From the NCBI GenBank assembly GCA_016706275.1, contig JADJJY010000002.1, positions 668,001 to 732,000 on the forward strand: 64,000 nucleotides of DNA, in the 5' to 3' direction. Made by a program: the position numbers and the translations under genes. Positions 26,878-35,057 of this stretch are shown piece after piece. The first letter of the stretch is position 1; each line of letters opens with the position of its first letter. This DNA comes from Chloracidobacterium sp. (GTDB taxonomy: Bacteria > Acidobacteriota > Blastocatellia > Pyrinomonadales > Pyrinomonadaceae). The notes under the pieces were generated by a model. That model saw only the letters and a list, made by a program, of their open reading frames with translations. It was not told where the DNA came from and made no database searches.

Positions 26878-26940
26878 AACTAAAGTAAGGATATGCCAAA
26901 GGTAGCCCCTTTAACAATTTATCGTTTCTACCAAAATAGA

Positions 26941-26946
26941 TACAAT
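26941..26946 (+). promoter_or_regulatory. Candidate -10 element of the DUF3703 gene
   Basis: TACAAT ends 7 nt before the ATG at 26954, so the message would start at or next to the initiation codon (leaderless). No good -35 is seen. A short AAAGG-N5-CCTTT dyad at 26898-26912 in the same divergent space could be an operator. Confidence 0.3.
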
Positions 26947-26953
26947 TGGAACA

Positions 26954-27301
26954 ATGACCGAAGCTTTGGCAGAAAATATCAAAACGGAGATCGATCTGGC
27001 GAATCGACGGCTCGCCGCGAACGACCTTTCCGGGGCGTTCAAGCATCTCGAACGAGCTCATGTGCTCGGACAGTCTTCGACCTATCAACACACCCGTATT
27101 CATTGGCGGATGTTTAAGCTCGCACTTCGAATGCGGAGCGTGCGAGAAATATGGGGACAAATCATTAGGATAATTGGTGCATCGACCAAGACCCCTTTGG
27201 GAATCTATCCAACCGGAAACACGGGCGGAGCCGACGTTTGGTTCTTGAAGCCTATGCCGTTCCCCGACGACTTGCAGGAAATGCTCAACAACAAACATTA
27301 A
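26954..27301 (+). CDS. DUF3703 family protein
   Basis: A 115-residue soluble protein matching what I recall of DUF3703: ERAHVLGQ, then HTRIHWRMFKLAL, then a C-terminal PTGNTGGADVWFLKPMPFPDDL. The family has no assigned reaction. It is transcribed divergently from the short CDF transporter, 76 bp apart; in my memory the family often sits next to metal-efflux genes, so a metal-related role is inferred. dsbB starts 18 bp downstream. Confidence 0.75.
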   Translation: MTEALAENIKTEIDLANRRLAANDLSGAFKHLERAHVLGQSSTYQHTRIHWRMFKLALRMRSVREIWGQIIRIIGASTKTPLGIYPTGNTGGADVWFLKPMPFPDDLQEMLNNKH

Positions 27302-27319
27302 CCTGACCGGATTTCAAAC

Positions 27320-27745
27320 ATGAATGTGAAAAACAAATTAAACGGAATGCTGCCATATTTTGCGTGGCTGGTCGCATTGCTCGGCGTCGCGGGGAGCCTT
27401 TTTTTTAGCGAGGTGATGCTGTTGCCGCCGTGTGTTTTGTGCTGGTATCAGCGGATCGCTCTGTATCCGCTTGTATTTGTCATAGGGGCGGGCATCATCA
27501 TGCGCGATCATCGGATGAAATATTACGCTCTGCCGCTGTGCATCGCAGGGCTTATCATCGCCATTTATCACAATCTGCTTTACTACGGCTTTATCCCCGA
27601 GAGCATTACTCCGTGTGCCGAGGGCGTACCGTGCAACGCCGTGCAGATCGAATGGCTTGGGTTTATCACTATTCCGTTAATGGGCTTAGGGGCGTTCGTT
27701 TTTATCGCGGCGTGCCTGATACTTTATAAACAAGAGGAGCAATAA
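27320..27745 (+). CDS. dsbB: Disulfide bond formation protein DsbB/BdbC type
   Basis: Four-helix membrane protein (141 aa) that reoxidises a DsbA partner and passes electrons to quinone. The first periplasmic loop has the redox CVLCWYQR motif and the second a Cys pair (ITPCAEGVPC). Its stop is 3 bp before a dsbA-like gene, the expected partner. The short second loop fits the BdbC/DsbB subfamily common outside Proteobacteria. Confidence 0.9.
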   Translation: MNVKNKLNGMLPYFAWLVALLGVAGSLFFSEVMLLPPCVLCWYQRIALYPLVFVIGAGIIMRDHRMKYYALPLCIAGLIIAIYHNLLYYGFIPESITPCAEGVPCNAVQIEWLGFITIPLMGLGAFVFIAACLILYKQEEQ

Positions 27746-27748
27746 TTT

Positions 27749-27832
27749 ATGAGAAAGGAAGTTAAGATCTTGGCGGCAATCGTCATCGTGGTCATCGTCG
27801 GCGGGGTTTTTGCGGGCGAACTATTACCGTAA
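27749..27832 (+). other. Out-of-frame membrane anchor of the dsbA-like gene
   Basis: A good ribosome-binding site (AGGAG) and ATG begin a 27-residue frame, MRKEVKILAAIVIVVIVGGV followed by seven more residues and a stop at 27830-27832. It has the shape of an N-terminal signal anchor. The DsbA domain continues in the +1 frame across GGGGTTTTTGCGGGC. Removing one base there joins the anchor to ANYYRNSV without a gap. Confidence 0.7.
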
Positions 27833-28439
27833 TTCAGTCCAAAACACGCCTGTCACGGCAAACAGCAATAGCGGCAAGCCAAAGGTCGACCCGGCAACAC
27901 TCGTGCGTCCAGACAGCCCTGTGCTCGGCCCGGCGGATGCAAAGATCACGCTGGTCGAGTTTTACGACCCTGAGTGCGAATCGTGTGCGTCGTTTGCCCC
28001 GGTCGTCAAAAAGATACTTGCCGATTACCAAGGCAAGATCCGTCTCGTCGCGAGGTATATGCCGCTGCACCCAAATTCGCTGACAGCCGCTAATTTTATC
28101 GAATCCGCCGCCGAACAGGGCAAATATTGGGAGGCTCAAGACCTGCTGTTCAAGAAACAGCCCGAGTGGGGCACAATACACGGTCCCGCTCCGACGACAC
28201 CTCGAGCTCCGATCAACGAGCTTTTGGACAAATACGCCAAAGAGCTCGGGCTCGACACGACCAAAGCCGCCGCTGCCATCAATGAAAAGCGTTTCGACGC
28301 CAAGATCGCTCAGGACAAAAAAGACGGCCAAACCCTCGGCGTTCGCCGCACGCCGACGTTTTTTGTAAATGGCCGCGAACTCGCCACCTTCGGCGAACCC
28401 AGCCTCAGAGCCTTGATCGAGGAGGAGTTGAAGAAATAA
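27810..28439 (+). CDS. DsbA-like thiol:disulfide oxidoreductase (N-terminus frameshifted)
   Basis: Thioredoxin-fold oxidoreductase that introduces disulfides into exported proteins. The redox motif is CESC in YDPECESCASF, and the cis-Pro loop is RRTPTFFVNG. The frame can open at TTG 27810, but then it has no export signal; the anchor is encoded just upstream in another frame (27749-27832). Either one extra base was read or the gene is disrupted or frameshifted in translation. It is downstream of dsbB, its likely oxidant. Without the anchor 209 aa; with it about 230. Confidence 0.82.
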   Translation: MRANYYRNSVQNTPVTANSNSGKPKVDPATLVRPDSPVLGPADAKITLVEFYDPECESCASFAPVVKKILADYQGKIRLVARYMPLHPNSLTAANFIESAAEQGKYWEAQDLLFKKQPEWGTIHGPAPTTPRAPINELLDKYAKELGLDTTKAAAAINEKRFDAKIAQDKKDGQTLGVRRTPTFFVNGRELATFGEPSLRALIEEELKK

Positions 28440-28459
28440 TAAGATAGCGGTAAAAATGA

Positions 28460-28488
28460 AAAAGGCTTCGCGGCATGCGAGGCCTTTT
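28460..28488 (+). terminator. Terminator after the dsbA-like gene
   Basis: A 12-bp stem (28460-28471 with 28477-28488, one wobble pair) closes a 5-nt loop, with A-run and T-run at the two ends, so it may work in both directions. Confidence 0.72.
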
Positions 28489-28521
28489 CTCTTTTCAGTC
28501 TGCGGAGCAGACGGCATATTT

Positions 28522-28670
28522 GTAGACCACATCGCGAGATGTGGGTACGACACCAACAAATAATCAAGCCGTTGGAAACGGCGGCATAATATCCGGCGTT
28601 GTTATGTCACCGTCGCCGACGGTTCCGAAGGATACGGGACACCTTACCCACATCTCGCGATGAGGGCTAC
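28522..28670. repeat. Inverted pair of ATCGCGAGATGTGGGTA repeats
   Basis: GTAG.CC.CATCGCGAGATGTGGGTA occurs at about 28522-28547 and, in reverse complement, at 28645-28670. Each copy contains a CACATC/GATGTG dyad. The 384-bp space 28440-28823 holds a terminator, this pair, a TGGTCC element and a second terminator; no gene is seen. Confidence 0.65.
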
Positions 28671-28731
28671 AATTATTTCACCGTCTCCGACGATTCGACG
28701 CCATTCGATACTCGCGACAGGATTTAGCAAG

Positions 28732-28775
28732 TTTGGTCCACCCTGGTCCACCTTGGTCCGGATCGGACCAAAAAA
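28732..28775 (+). repeat. TGGTCC repeat element, copy 3
   Basis: Two TGGTCCAC units and the palindrome TTGGTCCGGATCGGACCAA, in the same orientation as copy 1. It directly abuts the terminator at 28776-28800. Confidence 0.88.
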
Positions 28776-28800
28776 GGCCGCGAACGTTATGCTCGCGGCC
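28776..28800 (-). terminator. GGCCGCGA terminator after the delta-60 gene
   Basis: Stem GGCCGCGA (28776-28783) with TCGCGGCC (28793-28800) over a 9-nt loop. On the minus strand it is followed by TTTTTT, ending the delta-60 message. A copy differing by one base lies at 33046-33070. Confidence 0.8.
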
Positions 28801-28823
28801 TCTTTATTCCTTGCTATTGAGTT

Positions 28824-31718
28824 TTAGGGCATCCCAAAATCTATACCGGTCATAATGCCTGTGACAAAAACGGTGCGGGGAGCGAACGTAAACCTTCGAT
28901 TACTAACCGAGACCGTGTAGGATTGCCCCGGATCTACGTCATCAAAACGGTAAAATCCCAGCGGACCGCTAAATACTTGTCGAGTTGGGCCGGTCGTCGG
29001 CGTTAGTGTCACAACCGCACCTTTTATCCCACGGCCAGCGGGCATGACGATCCTGCCTGAAACAGAGCCGCCCAAAAAGACAACTTTAACCATCTCTTCG
29101 ATCGATTCCGAGCCATTCTGATAACCTGTGCGGTAGTAGCCGCGCGCCCGGATCAACACATTTTGTCCGGGGGGCAGGTTGAGGCCCGTCAATGTATAGG
29201 TTGCGGTTTGCGGAGCCATCACTTCAATAGGCTTTGATCCGGAGTCGGCAGTTTTTTCTTCGGTTTTAATTACCGACGCATCCCGGACCAGCGCTTTTAC
29301 TTGTTTTTCGACCACAGCAGCCATATCCACGTCATTTCGATCATTCGGCTCGACCGGTTCTGCGAGACTCGGCGTTCCGCTGCCCAGCGGCGTGTAGGTT
29401 GCTCCATTATCGAGAGACTGCTCGTAGGTGATCCGTGTAAATTGCGGAGCGGAACCATTGCGCGTCATCGAGATCGTTGTCTTAGAAATGCTCAGAGTTG
29501 TGAGAGCGGCGGCATCGTTTGATAAACGGGCAAAGACATCGTGTAGTGTTTGGCCCCCGATGTTACCAAAGTTGCCTCCCGCTAAGATCTTACCGTCGGG
29601 CTGAATTGTTACCGAAGTGACATAGCTGTTTGCATTTGGGTCAAACGGATCTGCCGCTCCTGTTACCGCATCTAAACGAGCGAGGCGGTTACGGTTCTGG
29701 CCACCTATAGTGGTGAATGATCCACCAACTAAGACCTTCCCATCCGACTGTACCGCAATCGAGAGAATGCCGTTGTTTGGATTGGGGTTAAAGGAATCGG
29801 CCAAGCCCGTTGTTCCATCCAGCCTTGCGACAATATTGCGCGTCTGTCCGCCGATTGTGGCGAAACTACCGCTCGCTAAGATCTTACCGTCCGACTGTAT
29901 TATCACTGAACGGACTTCATTGTCCGCGTTCGGGTTAAAAGTATCGGCAAGTCCGGTAACGGCATCAAGCCGGGCGATGCGGTTGCGCGTTTGGCCGCCG
30001 ATGGTAACAAACAAACCGCCAGCCACGATCTTGCCGTCTGATTGCACCGCGATTGAATCAACTACATTATTCGAATTCGGGCTAAACGTATCCGCAAGAC
30101 CCGATGTGGCATCAAGGCGGGCAATGCGACTGCGGGATTGTCCACCGATACTTGTGAATTCCCCGCCCACAAGAATTTTACCGTCTGACTGGGTCGCGAT
30201 TGATTGGACAGAGTTATTCGCATTAGGATCAAAGGAGTCGGCAAGTCCGGTTGTCCCGTCGAGACGGGCAATACGATTGCGCGTTTGTCCGCCGATTGTG
30301 GTAAAGTATCCGCCCGCTAAGATCTTACCGTCCGACTGTAGGCCGATGGAAACGACAAAACCGTTCGCATTCGGGTTAAACGCCGTGTCAAGCGTCCCGT
30401 CGGCGTTCAGACGGGCAATATTGTTTCTTGCTACGCCTAACACAGTCGAAAAAAGTCCCCCGATCAATACCTTGCCGTCCGGTTGGATCGCTGTGGCTCT
30501 AACATCAACGCCGGCCGCTGCCAAACTTAGTGACCGGTCAAGCGAGCCGTCGCGCTCTAGCCGGGCGATGTTGTTGCGCGTCTGTCCGCCGACGGTGGTG
30601 AAAAAGCCGCCCGCGAGAACTTTGCCGTCCGATTGAACGGCGATCGAATAGACGGCGTTGTTTGCGTTCGGGTTCCAAGAATCGGCAAGTCCGGTTGTGG
30701 CATCGAGTCGGGCTATGCGGTTACGCGTCTGTCCGCCGATGAACGTGAACCAGCCGCCCACGAGAATCTTCCCGTCGGACTGCACCGCGACTGAATTGAC
30801 AGGGTAGCCTGGAACTGGCAAATTTGGATTCGGATTCCAAGAATCGGCAAGTCCGGTTGTCCCATCGAGACGGGCGATAGCGAAGCGCGACTGTCCGCCG
30901 ATGCTGGTAAAACCGCCACATGCAAGGATTTTCCCGTCCGCCTGCACCGCGATTGATATGACTTCGCCGCCGAATGCGATCGGATTCCAAGAATCGGCAA
31001 GTCCGGTCGTGGCATCAAGACGGGCTATTTGGATGCGCGACTGTCCGCCGATGGTGGAGAAAAAGCCGCCCGCGAGAACTTTCCCGTCCGCCTGCACCGC
31101 GATTGATATGACTTCGCCGCTGAATGCGTTCGGATTCCAAGAATCGGCAAGTCCGGTCACCGGATCGAGACGGGCGATGTTGTTGCGCATCTGTCCGCCC
31201 ATGCTGCTGAATAAGCCCCCAGCCAATATCTTCCCGTCTGACTGTACCGCGATCGCACGAACTTCCGTGTTAAAAAAGTTCACATTCGCGTCAAAAGAAT
31301 CGGCAAGTCCGGTAACGGCATCAAGCCGGGCGATGCGGTTGCGCGGCTGTCCGCCGGCGGTGGTGAACAAGCCGCCTGCGAGAACTTTGCCGTCCGACTG
31401 CACCGCGATCGTCATGACAGTGCTGTTCGCATTCGGGTTAAATGCCGTATCGAGTGTGCCGTCCGTGTTGAGACGGGCAATTCTGTTGCGAGCTACGCCC
31501 AAAACGGTCGTAAAATCACCGCCGATCAAGATCTTGCCGTCCGGCTGAACGACTATTGCATTAACCGTCCCGTTCGCGTTCGGGTCAAAGCCGTCGAGTG
31601 CGGATTGGGTTTGTACTGATCCTGTAAAGCAGTAGAAAAGCGCAGATGCAAGGAACAGCATTCGAAAGAGGGAGGGTTTCGGAACATAAGCAAAACGGGT
31701 CGTGTCCGTATTCAACAT
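28824..31718 (-). CDS. Secreted delta-60 repeat beta-propeller protein
   Basis: Exported protein of 964 residues. A Sec-type signal (hydrophobic core about 20-35) precedes 14 repeats of ~52-54 residues, each with an IAVQSDGKILAGG-like strand and a RNRIARLD/TG-LADSFNPNAN segment: the delta-60/DUF5122 beta-propeller repeat. Repeats 1 and 8 share features the others lack (QPDGK, VLGVARN, LNTDGTLDTAF), pointing to a duplicated set of seven. After a linker, residues ~885-964 form a carboxypeptidase-regulatory-like beta-sandwich (SGRIVMPAGRGIKGAVVTL). Probably surface-exposed or secreted; binding partner unknown. Confidence 0.85.
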   Translation of the reverse strand: MLNTDTTRFAYVPKPSLFRMLFLASALFYCFTGSVQTQSALDGFDPNANGTVNAIVVQPDGKILIGGDFTTVLGVARNRIARLNTDGTLDTAFNPNANSTVMTIAVQSDGKVLAGGLFTTAGGQPRNRIARLDAVTGLADSFDANVNFFNTEVRAIAVQSDGKILAGGLFSSMGGQMRNNIARLDPVTGLADSWNPNAFSGEVISIAVQADGKVLAGGFFSTIGGQSRIQIARLDATTGLADSWNPIAFGGEVISIAVQADGKILACGGFTSIGGQSRFAIARLDGTTGLADSWNPNPNLPVPGYPVNSVAVQSDGKILVGGWFTFIGGQTRNRIARLDATTGLADSWNPNANNAVYSIAVQSDGKVLAGGFFTTVGGQTRNNIARLERDGSLDRSLSLAAAGVDVRATAIQPDGKVLIGGLFSTVLGVARNNIARLNADGTLDTAFNPNANGFVVSIGLQSDGKILAGGYFTTIGGQTRNRIARLDGTTGLADSFDPNANNSVQSIATQSDGKILVGGEFTSIGGQSRSRIARLDATSGLADTFSPNSNNVVDSIAVQSDGKIVAGGLFVTIGGQTRNRIARLDAVTGLADTFNPNADNEVRSVIIQSDGKILASGSFATIGGQTRNIVARLDGTTGLADSFNPNPNNGILSIAVQSDGKVLVGGSFTTIGGQNRNRLARLDAVTGAADPFDPNANSYVTSVTIQPDGKILAGGNFGNIGGQTLHDVFARLSNDAAALTTLSISKTTISMTRNGSAPQFTRITYEQSLDNGATYTPLGSGTPSLAEPVEPNDRNDVDMAAVVEKQVKALVRDASVIKTEEKTADSGSKPIEVMAPQTATYTLTGLNLPPGQNVLIRARGYYRTGYQNGSESIEEMVKVVFLGGSVSGRIVMPAGRGIKGAVVTLTPTTGPTRQVFSGPLGFYRFDDVDPGQSYTVSVSNRRFTFAPRTVFVTGIMTGIDFGMP

Positions 31719-31803
31719 ATTCGTTACTCCATGGTTATTTCAACATAACGGCAATCTGTGGCCGCTGCCGAAGAAATTTGTTGAGAGATGTTATAGTGCG
31801 ACG

Positions 31804-31833
31804 ATTATAGTCCACGATCGTAATTTTGGGCAA
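31804..31833 (-). promoter_or_regulatory. Candidate promoter of the delta-60 gene
   Basis: On the minus strand a -35 TTGCCC (31828-31833) and a perfect -10 TATAAT (31804-31809) are 18 bp apart. The start would be near 31797, giving a ~79-nt leader. It sits between the heptapeptide array and the gene, so the array is not in this message. Confidence 0.55.
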
Positions 31834-31851
31834 CCGAAAAAACGGTTCGGG

Positions 31852-32103
31852 ATAGTGAACGAATGATCTGTTGGCGTGAACCGATGAAATGTATTTAAAA
31901 ACGAACGGGCCGTTGGTGTGACCCGATGGTTCGTTGTGCTAAACGAGCGAGCCGTTTATGTCGCAGAACGATTCGTTGGCGTGAACGAATGAACCGTTGT
32001 TATCAACGAATGAAGCGTTTGTTGACCGAAGGCGTTCGTTGTCTTTACAAAATGGTTGGTTGTCGCACACGAAGCTCTCGTTGTTGTGAACGAGTGATCC
32101 GTT
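31852..32103 (-). pseudogene. Twelve in-phase 21-bp repeats encoding heptapeptides
   Basis: Read on the minus strand from 32103, twelve consecutive 21-nt units translate to heptapeptides of the form N-x-S-F-V-x-x (NGSLVHN, NESFVCD, NQPFCKD, NERLRST, NASFVDN, NGSFVHA, NESFCDI and so on). The spacing is exactly 21 nt throughout. An in-frame TAG at 31939-31941 interrupts unit 8 and a TGA lies ~40 nt upstream of unit 1, with no start codon between. It looks like a decayed or fragmentary repeat-protein frame. Other strands and frames give no better protein. Confidence 0.6.
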
Positions 32104-32283
32104 CAGGCCACCGGGGCAACCAATTATTTCCCTTATTCATCGATTTATTTGTGCGAATGAGTAAGATCATGCACGGGACGCGGCAGCAATATCGCCAAAG
32201 GCCCCCGACAGTACTTTCCCCCTGCCAGTGCCAATTTGGACGTAGCCGCCACGGCTCTAATTCTATCCAAAGAGGTAAACAAA

Positions 32284-32982
32284 ATGGCTACAAGTAGAGA
32301 TTGGATGCCGCGAAGTTTAGCGGATCAACTGGTAATGTTTCAGAACATACTCGCAAAGATCGCGGGTTATACGGCGGTGCTGCCGCTGACGGCTGCACAG
32401 GTGACGCGGATCGAGCTGATCTGCGAAGAGTTTATCGCTGTCTATAATTACGTCACTCAGGCAAGGGCGACGACCGAGTCGCTCGTCGAGTGGCGGGATA
32501 ATATATTCACCGGTTCACCCGCCGGCGAGGCAGCAAAGAACCCGCCCGCATATCCGGCATACACGGCCGTGACGGATAGTTTTATCGGGATATTTACCGA
32601 GTTTCGTGAGCTGGTCGATCTCATAAAGGCTTCGCCCGGCTACAACAAAGCCATAGGTGAGGACCTGATGATCGTCGCCCCCGAGACCGAAAAGGCACTT
32701 GAGGCCGAGATCGCCCCCGATCTAAAGGTTGCCACCGAAAGCGGCTACAAGGTCAGCGTCGCGGGCTCGATGCAGGGCATGGATGCGATGCGGATCGAAT
32801 ACCAGCGGAGCGGCAGCACCGCGTGGAACATCGCGGCGTTCCTGACAAAACTGCCCGGCACCTTTGTCATCAACCCCGCAACCCCGGGCCAGCCCGAAAA
32901 TGGCCAGATCCGCGCCATCTTTATCAAAAAGAACGAGGAATACGGTATACATTCACCCTGCTATCCGGTGACGATCTCGTAA
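32284..32982 (+). CDS. Hypothetical protein with C-terminal beta-sandwich-like region
   Basis: I do not recognise this 232-residue protein. The ATG at 32284 follows AAAGAGG at good spacing; the frame also runs upstream to 32236. The N-terminal ~120 residues look helical (SLADQLVMFQNILAKIAGY; VTRIELICEEFIAVYNYV). The C-terminal ~90 have alternating strands like a fibronectin III-type domain (YKVSVAGSMQGM, RIEYQRSGSTAWNI, GQIRAIFI). No signal peptide, so cytoplasmic as drawn. It ends at a bidirectional terminator. Confidence 0.75.
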   Translation: MATSRDWMPRSLADQLVMFQNILAKIAGYTAVLPLTAAQVTRIELICEEFIAVYNYVTQARATTESLVEWRDNIFTGSPAGEAAKNPPAYPAYTAVTDSFIGIFTEFRELVDLIKASPGYNKAIGEDLMIVAPETEKALEAEIAPDLKVATESGYKVSVAGSMQGMDAMRIEYQRSGSTAWNIAAFLTKLPGTFVINPATPGQPENGQIRAIFIKKNEEYGIHSPCYPVTIS

Positions 32983-33045
32983 ATTAAGAGTTACTTTTTC
33001 TCGCGTGAAGATCACGGCTAAAGCCGTAACCCTAAACATAAGAAA

Positions 33046-33077
33046 GGCCGCGAACGTTGTGCTCGCGGCCCTCTTTT
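33046..33077 (+). terminator. GGCCGCGA terminator, second copy
   Basis: GGCCGCGA (33046-33053) pairs with TCGCGGCC (33063-33070), followed by CTCTTTTTT. It lies between the converging genes ending at 32982 and 33131 and can serve both. Stem and loop match the 28776-28800 hairpin except for one base. Confidence 0.8.
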
Positions 33078-33130
33078 TTGTTCTAACTGGCAGGAACCCG
33101 GTCAATACCGTTCCCGGTTCTGACAAGAGC

Positions 33131-34999
33131 TTACGGCATGACGACTTCCAGTTTTGTTGCGGTTGCGTAGGCGGCGGTTTTGCCGTCTTTGCTGATGAGA
33201 TTGACCTGTTTGCAGCCCTTTTCCAGAGCGGCTTTGAGGACGATATCCAAAAACTCCAGACGCTTTTCTTTTGGCAGCACGTCCCACGACGGCAGCAACT
33301 GGCCGTAAAATGTCTCGCCGCTGATGCGGGCGATGCGTAGATGCTCTTGGAGCTTGGTGTTTTCGATCTCGACCTGGGCGACGCCGGAGCTGGATACTTT
33401 TTCGTCGGTGACAAAGTTTGCCCACGTGTACAACCCGAATGACGCCGCGATCATTACTATCGCAGCCGCGAGGAACCATCGGTTGACGCTAAAAGCGTTT
33501 GCTTTGAGCCGCTGAAAGTAAGAGTTTTCATTAACGACCTTAACCGGCTTTTCTTTGGTTTCGACCGGCTCAGAATAATCGATCTCAGGTTCGACGCGGG
33601 GCTCTTCGGCCATCGGGATGTTGATCTCGGCATCACGCGACAGCTCAACGAGCAATTCTTCGAGCCCCAGTGAACGCCCGGTTACCTCAGAGATCGCCAT
33701 CTGATCGATGCTTTCAAATTTGGTCTGCATCGCGGAAACATCCTGTTTGCGGCGTTCGCGGTCGATCAGCTCGACGTAGGCGTTACCAATGCGGATGTTG
33801 CAATCGATCGCGGCGGCGGTCACTTGCGGAGCGTAAAACAGCTCGCTGATGCTCTCTTTGAACATCCGCAGACGGCCAAAGAAATCGCTTTCGATCAACT
33901 GGTCAAAGACCGACGCGTTTTCAGCCTCGATGGCGAGGTCCTCAAAACTCAATGCGGTGAGCATGACCTTTGATTCGTCGTCGTCGGCCGTGTAAAGCGG
34001 GATGCTCGCCCAGTCGCTGTAGAGAGTGTTGATGTGCGTCAGAGTCTCGTCACGGTTGAAAAGACAGATGCGCTTTTCCTGTGCGACTGCACGCGAGAAA
34101 AGCCGCGTGATAACAAAGTCGAACTTTGAACGGACAGCTTCGCTGTACGGCAGATTGCGGTAAAAGCGTGCTAAGCCAAGCAACGCCTGTGAGCTGAGAG
34201 CGGGACGCGAGCGTTCGCAATACGTGCGAAGACTCGAGACGGGGATGTCGCGGTCGCGGTTCGCTAACGCCGAGCACCACGACTCGGTTTCCTGCATCAG
34301 CGTAAATTCAGCGCCGGCGTGTGCTTCGGAATCTTCGCCCTCTGTAACTTGCAGAAAGATGTTCAACGCCTTTTTGGCATTGAAATCATCGTAAGCCCGC
34401 GGCATCAGTTTTAGATATTCGCGTTCGACACCGGTAACAACGTGCTCGACCATCTGGAGGCTCGAAACCTCGCCCACAGCACGTTTTTTAAAGAACTCTT
34501 TTCCCTTTCGGATTCGTTTGTCTTGCGGCTGTTCGACTTGTGTTTCACCTTCAGCGACTGGCCCGGCTTCAACATCGGCTGCGGGCGGGACATCTTCGTG
34601 ATCTTGAACCGGTTGGTCTTCGTAATGCCCTAATATCTCGGGTTGCGGAGCGGGAGCGACGTGCGGTGCTTCTATTGATGCAAAATTGTTTTCGGCGTAC
34701 TCTTTGACGACCGGTTCTTCGGTGTCATGTATCGCAGTCTCGTATGATGACGATGCGGCGACGTATTGCTCTGAATAGGGCTCTGTCAGCACAGATTCGG
34801 TAACATTGTCGTGCATTTCGTCGCCAACAAGATCACGCTCGCCGTATTCCGACAGATCGTGGCTCGGATTCGGCATTTCCGTTTCATGAATTTCGTCGTC
34901 ATGATCTGGCACGGATCGTTCGGACAACGGTTCGCTAACGGGCTTTTCGAGTAGGTTTTCCTCTTGCAATTCAACAACGAGGTCTTCGAAGACATTCAT
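33131..34999 (-). CDS. Large bitopic membrane protein of unknown function
   Basis: A 622-residue protein I do not recognise. The N-terminus (VFEDLVVELQEENLLE) precedes an acidic, low-complexity region to about 190, then a helical cytoplasmic domain (about 200-510, FKKRAVGEVSSLQMVEHVV onward). One membrane helix follows (WFLAAAIVMIAASFGLY), then a ~70-residue periplasmic end with a coiled segment. The ATG at 34999 is chosen; the frame runs to 35107 but would overlap the pilin gene. It follows the type IV pilin by 58 bp on the same strand, so a pilus or secretion role is possible but unproven. Confidence 0.75.
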   Translation of the reverse strand: MNVFEDLVVELQEENLLEKPVSEPLSERSVPDHDDEIHETEMPNPSHDLSEYGERDLVGDEMHDNVTESVLTEPYSEQYVAASSSYETAIHDTEEPVVKEYAENNFASIEAPHVAPAPQPEILGHYEDQPVQDHEDVPPAADVEAGPVAEGETQVEQPQDKRIRKGKEFFKKRAVGEVSSLQMVEHVVTGVEREYLKLMPRAYDDFNAKKALNIFLQVTEGEDSEAHAGAEFTLMQETESWCSALANRDRDIPVSSLRTYCERSRPALSSQALLGLARFYRNLPYSEAVRSKFDFVITRLFSRAVAQEKRICLFNRDETLTHINTLYSDWASIPLYTADDDESKVMLTALSFEDLAIEAENASVFDQLIESDFFGRLRMFKESISELFYAPQVTAAAIDCNIRIGNAYVELIDRERRKQDVSAMQTKFESIDQMAISEVTGRSLGLEELLVELSRDAEINIPMAEEPRVEPEIDYSEPVETKEKPVKVVNENSYFQRLKANAFSVNRWFLAAAIVMIAASFGLYTWANFVTDEKVSSSGVAQVEIENTKLQEHLRIARISGETFYGQLLPSWDVLPKEKRLEFLDIVLKAALEKGCKQVNLISKDGKTAAYATATKLEVVMP

Positions 35000-35057
35000 G
35001 GTTTGGCACCTGTTATTATTTCGGGGCTGGAAATAACTGGGGAGAAATTTTGATCCA

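Noticed and set aside
27834..28559. 241-codon minus-strand frame
   Set aside because: It is the shadow of the dsbA-like gene, whose CESC and cis-Pro motifs are clear on the plus strand.
31926..32297. Plus-strand Arg/Cys-rich frame through the 21-bp array
   Set aside because: It shows a 7-residue rhythm only because the DNA repeats every 21 nt; composition is unlike a protein, and the minus-strand frame gives the coherent motif.
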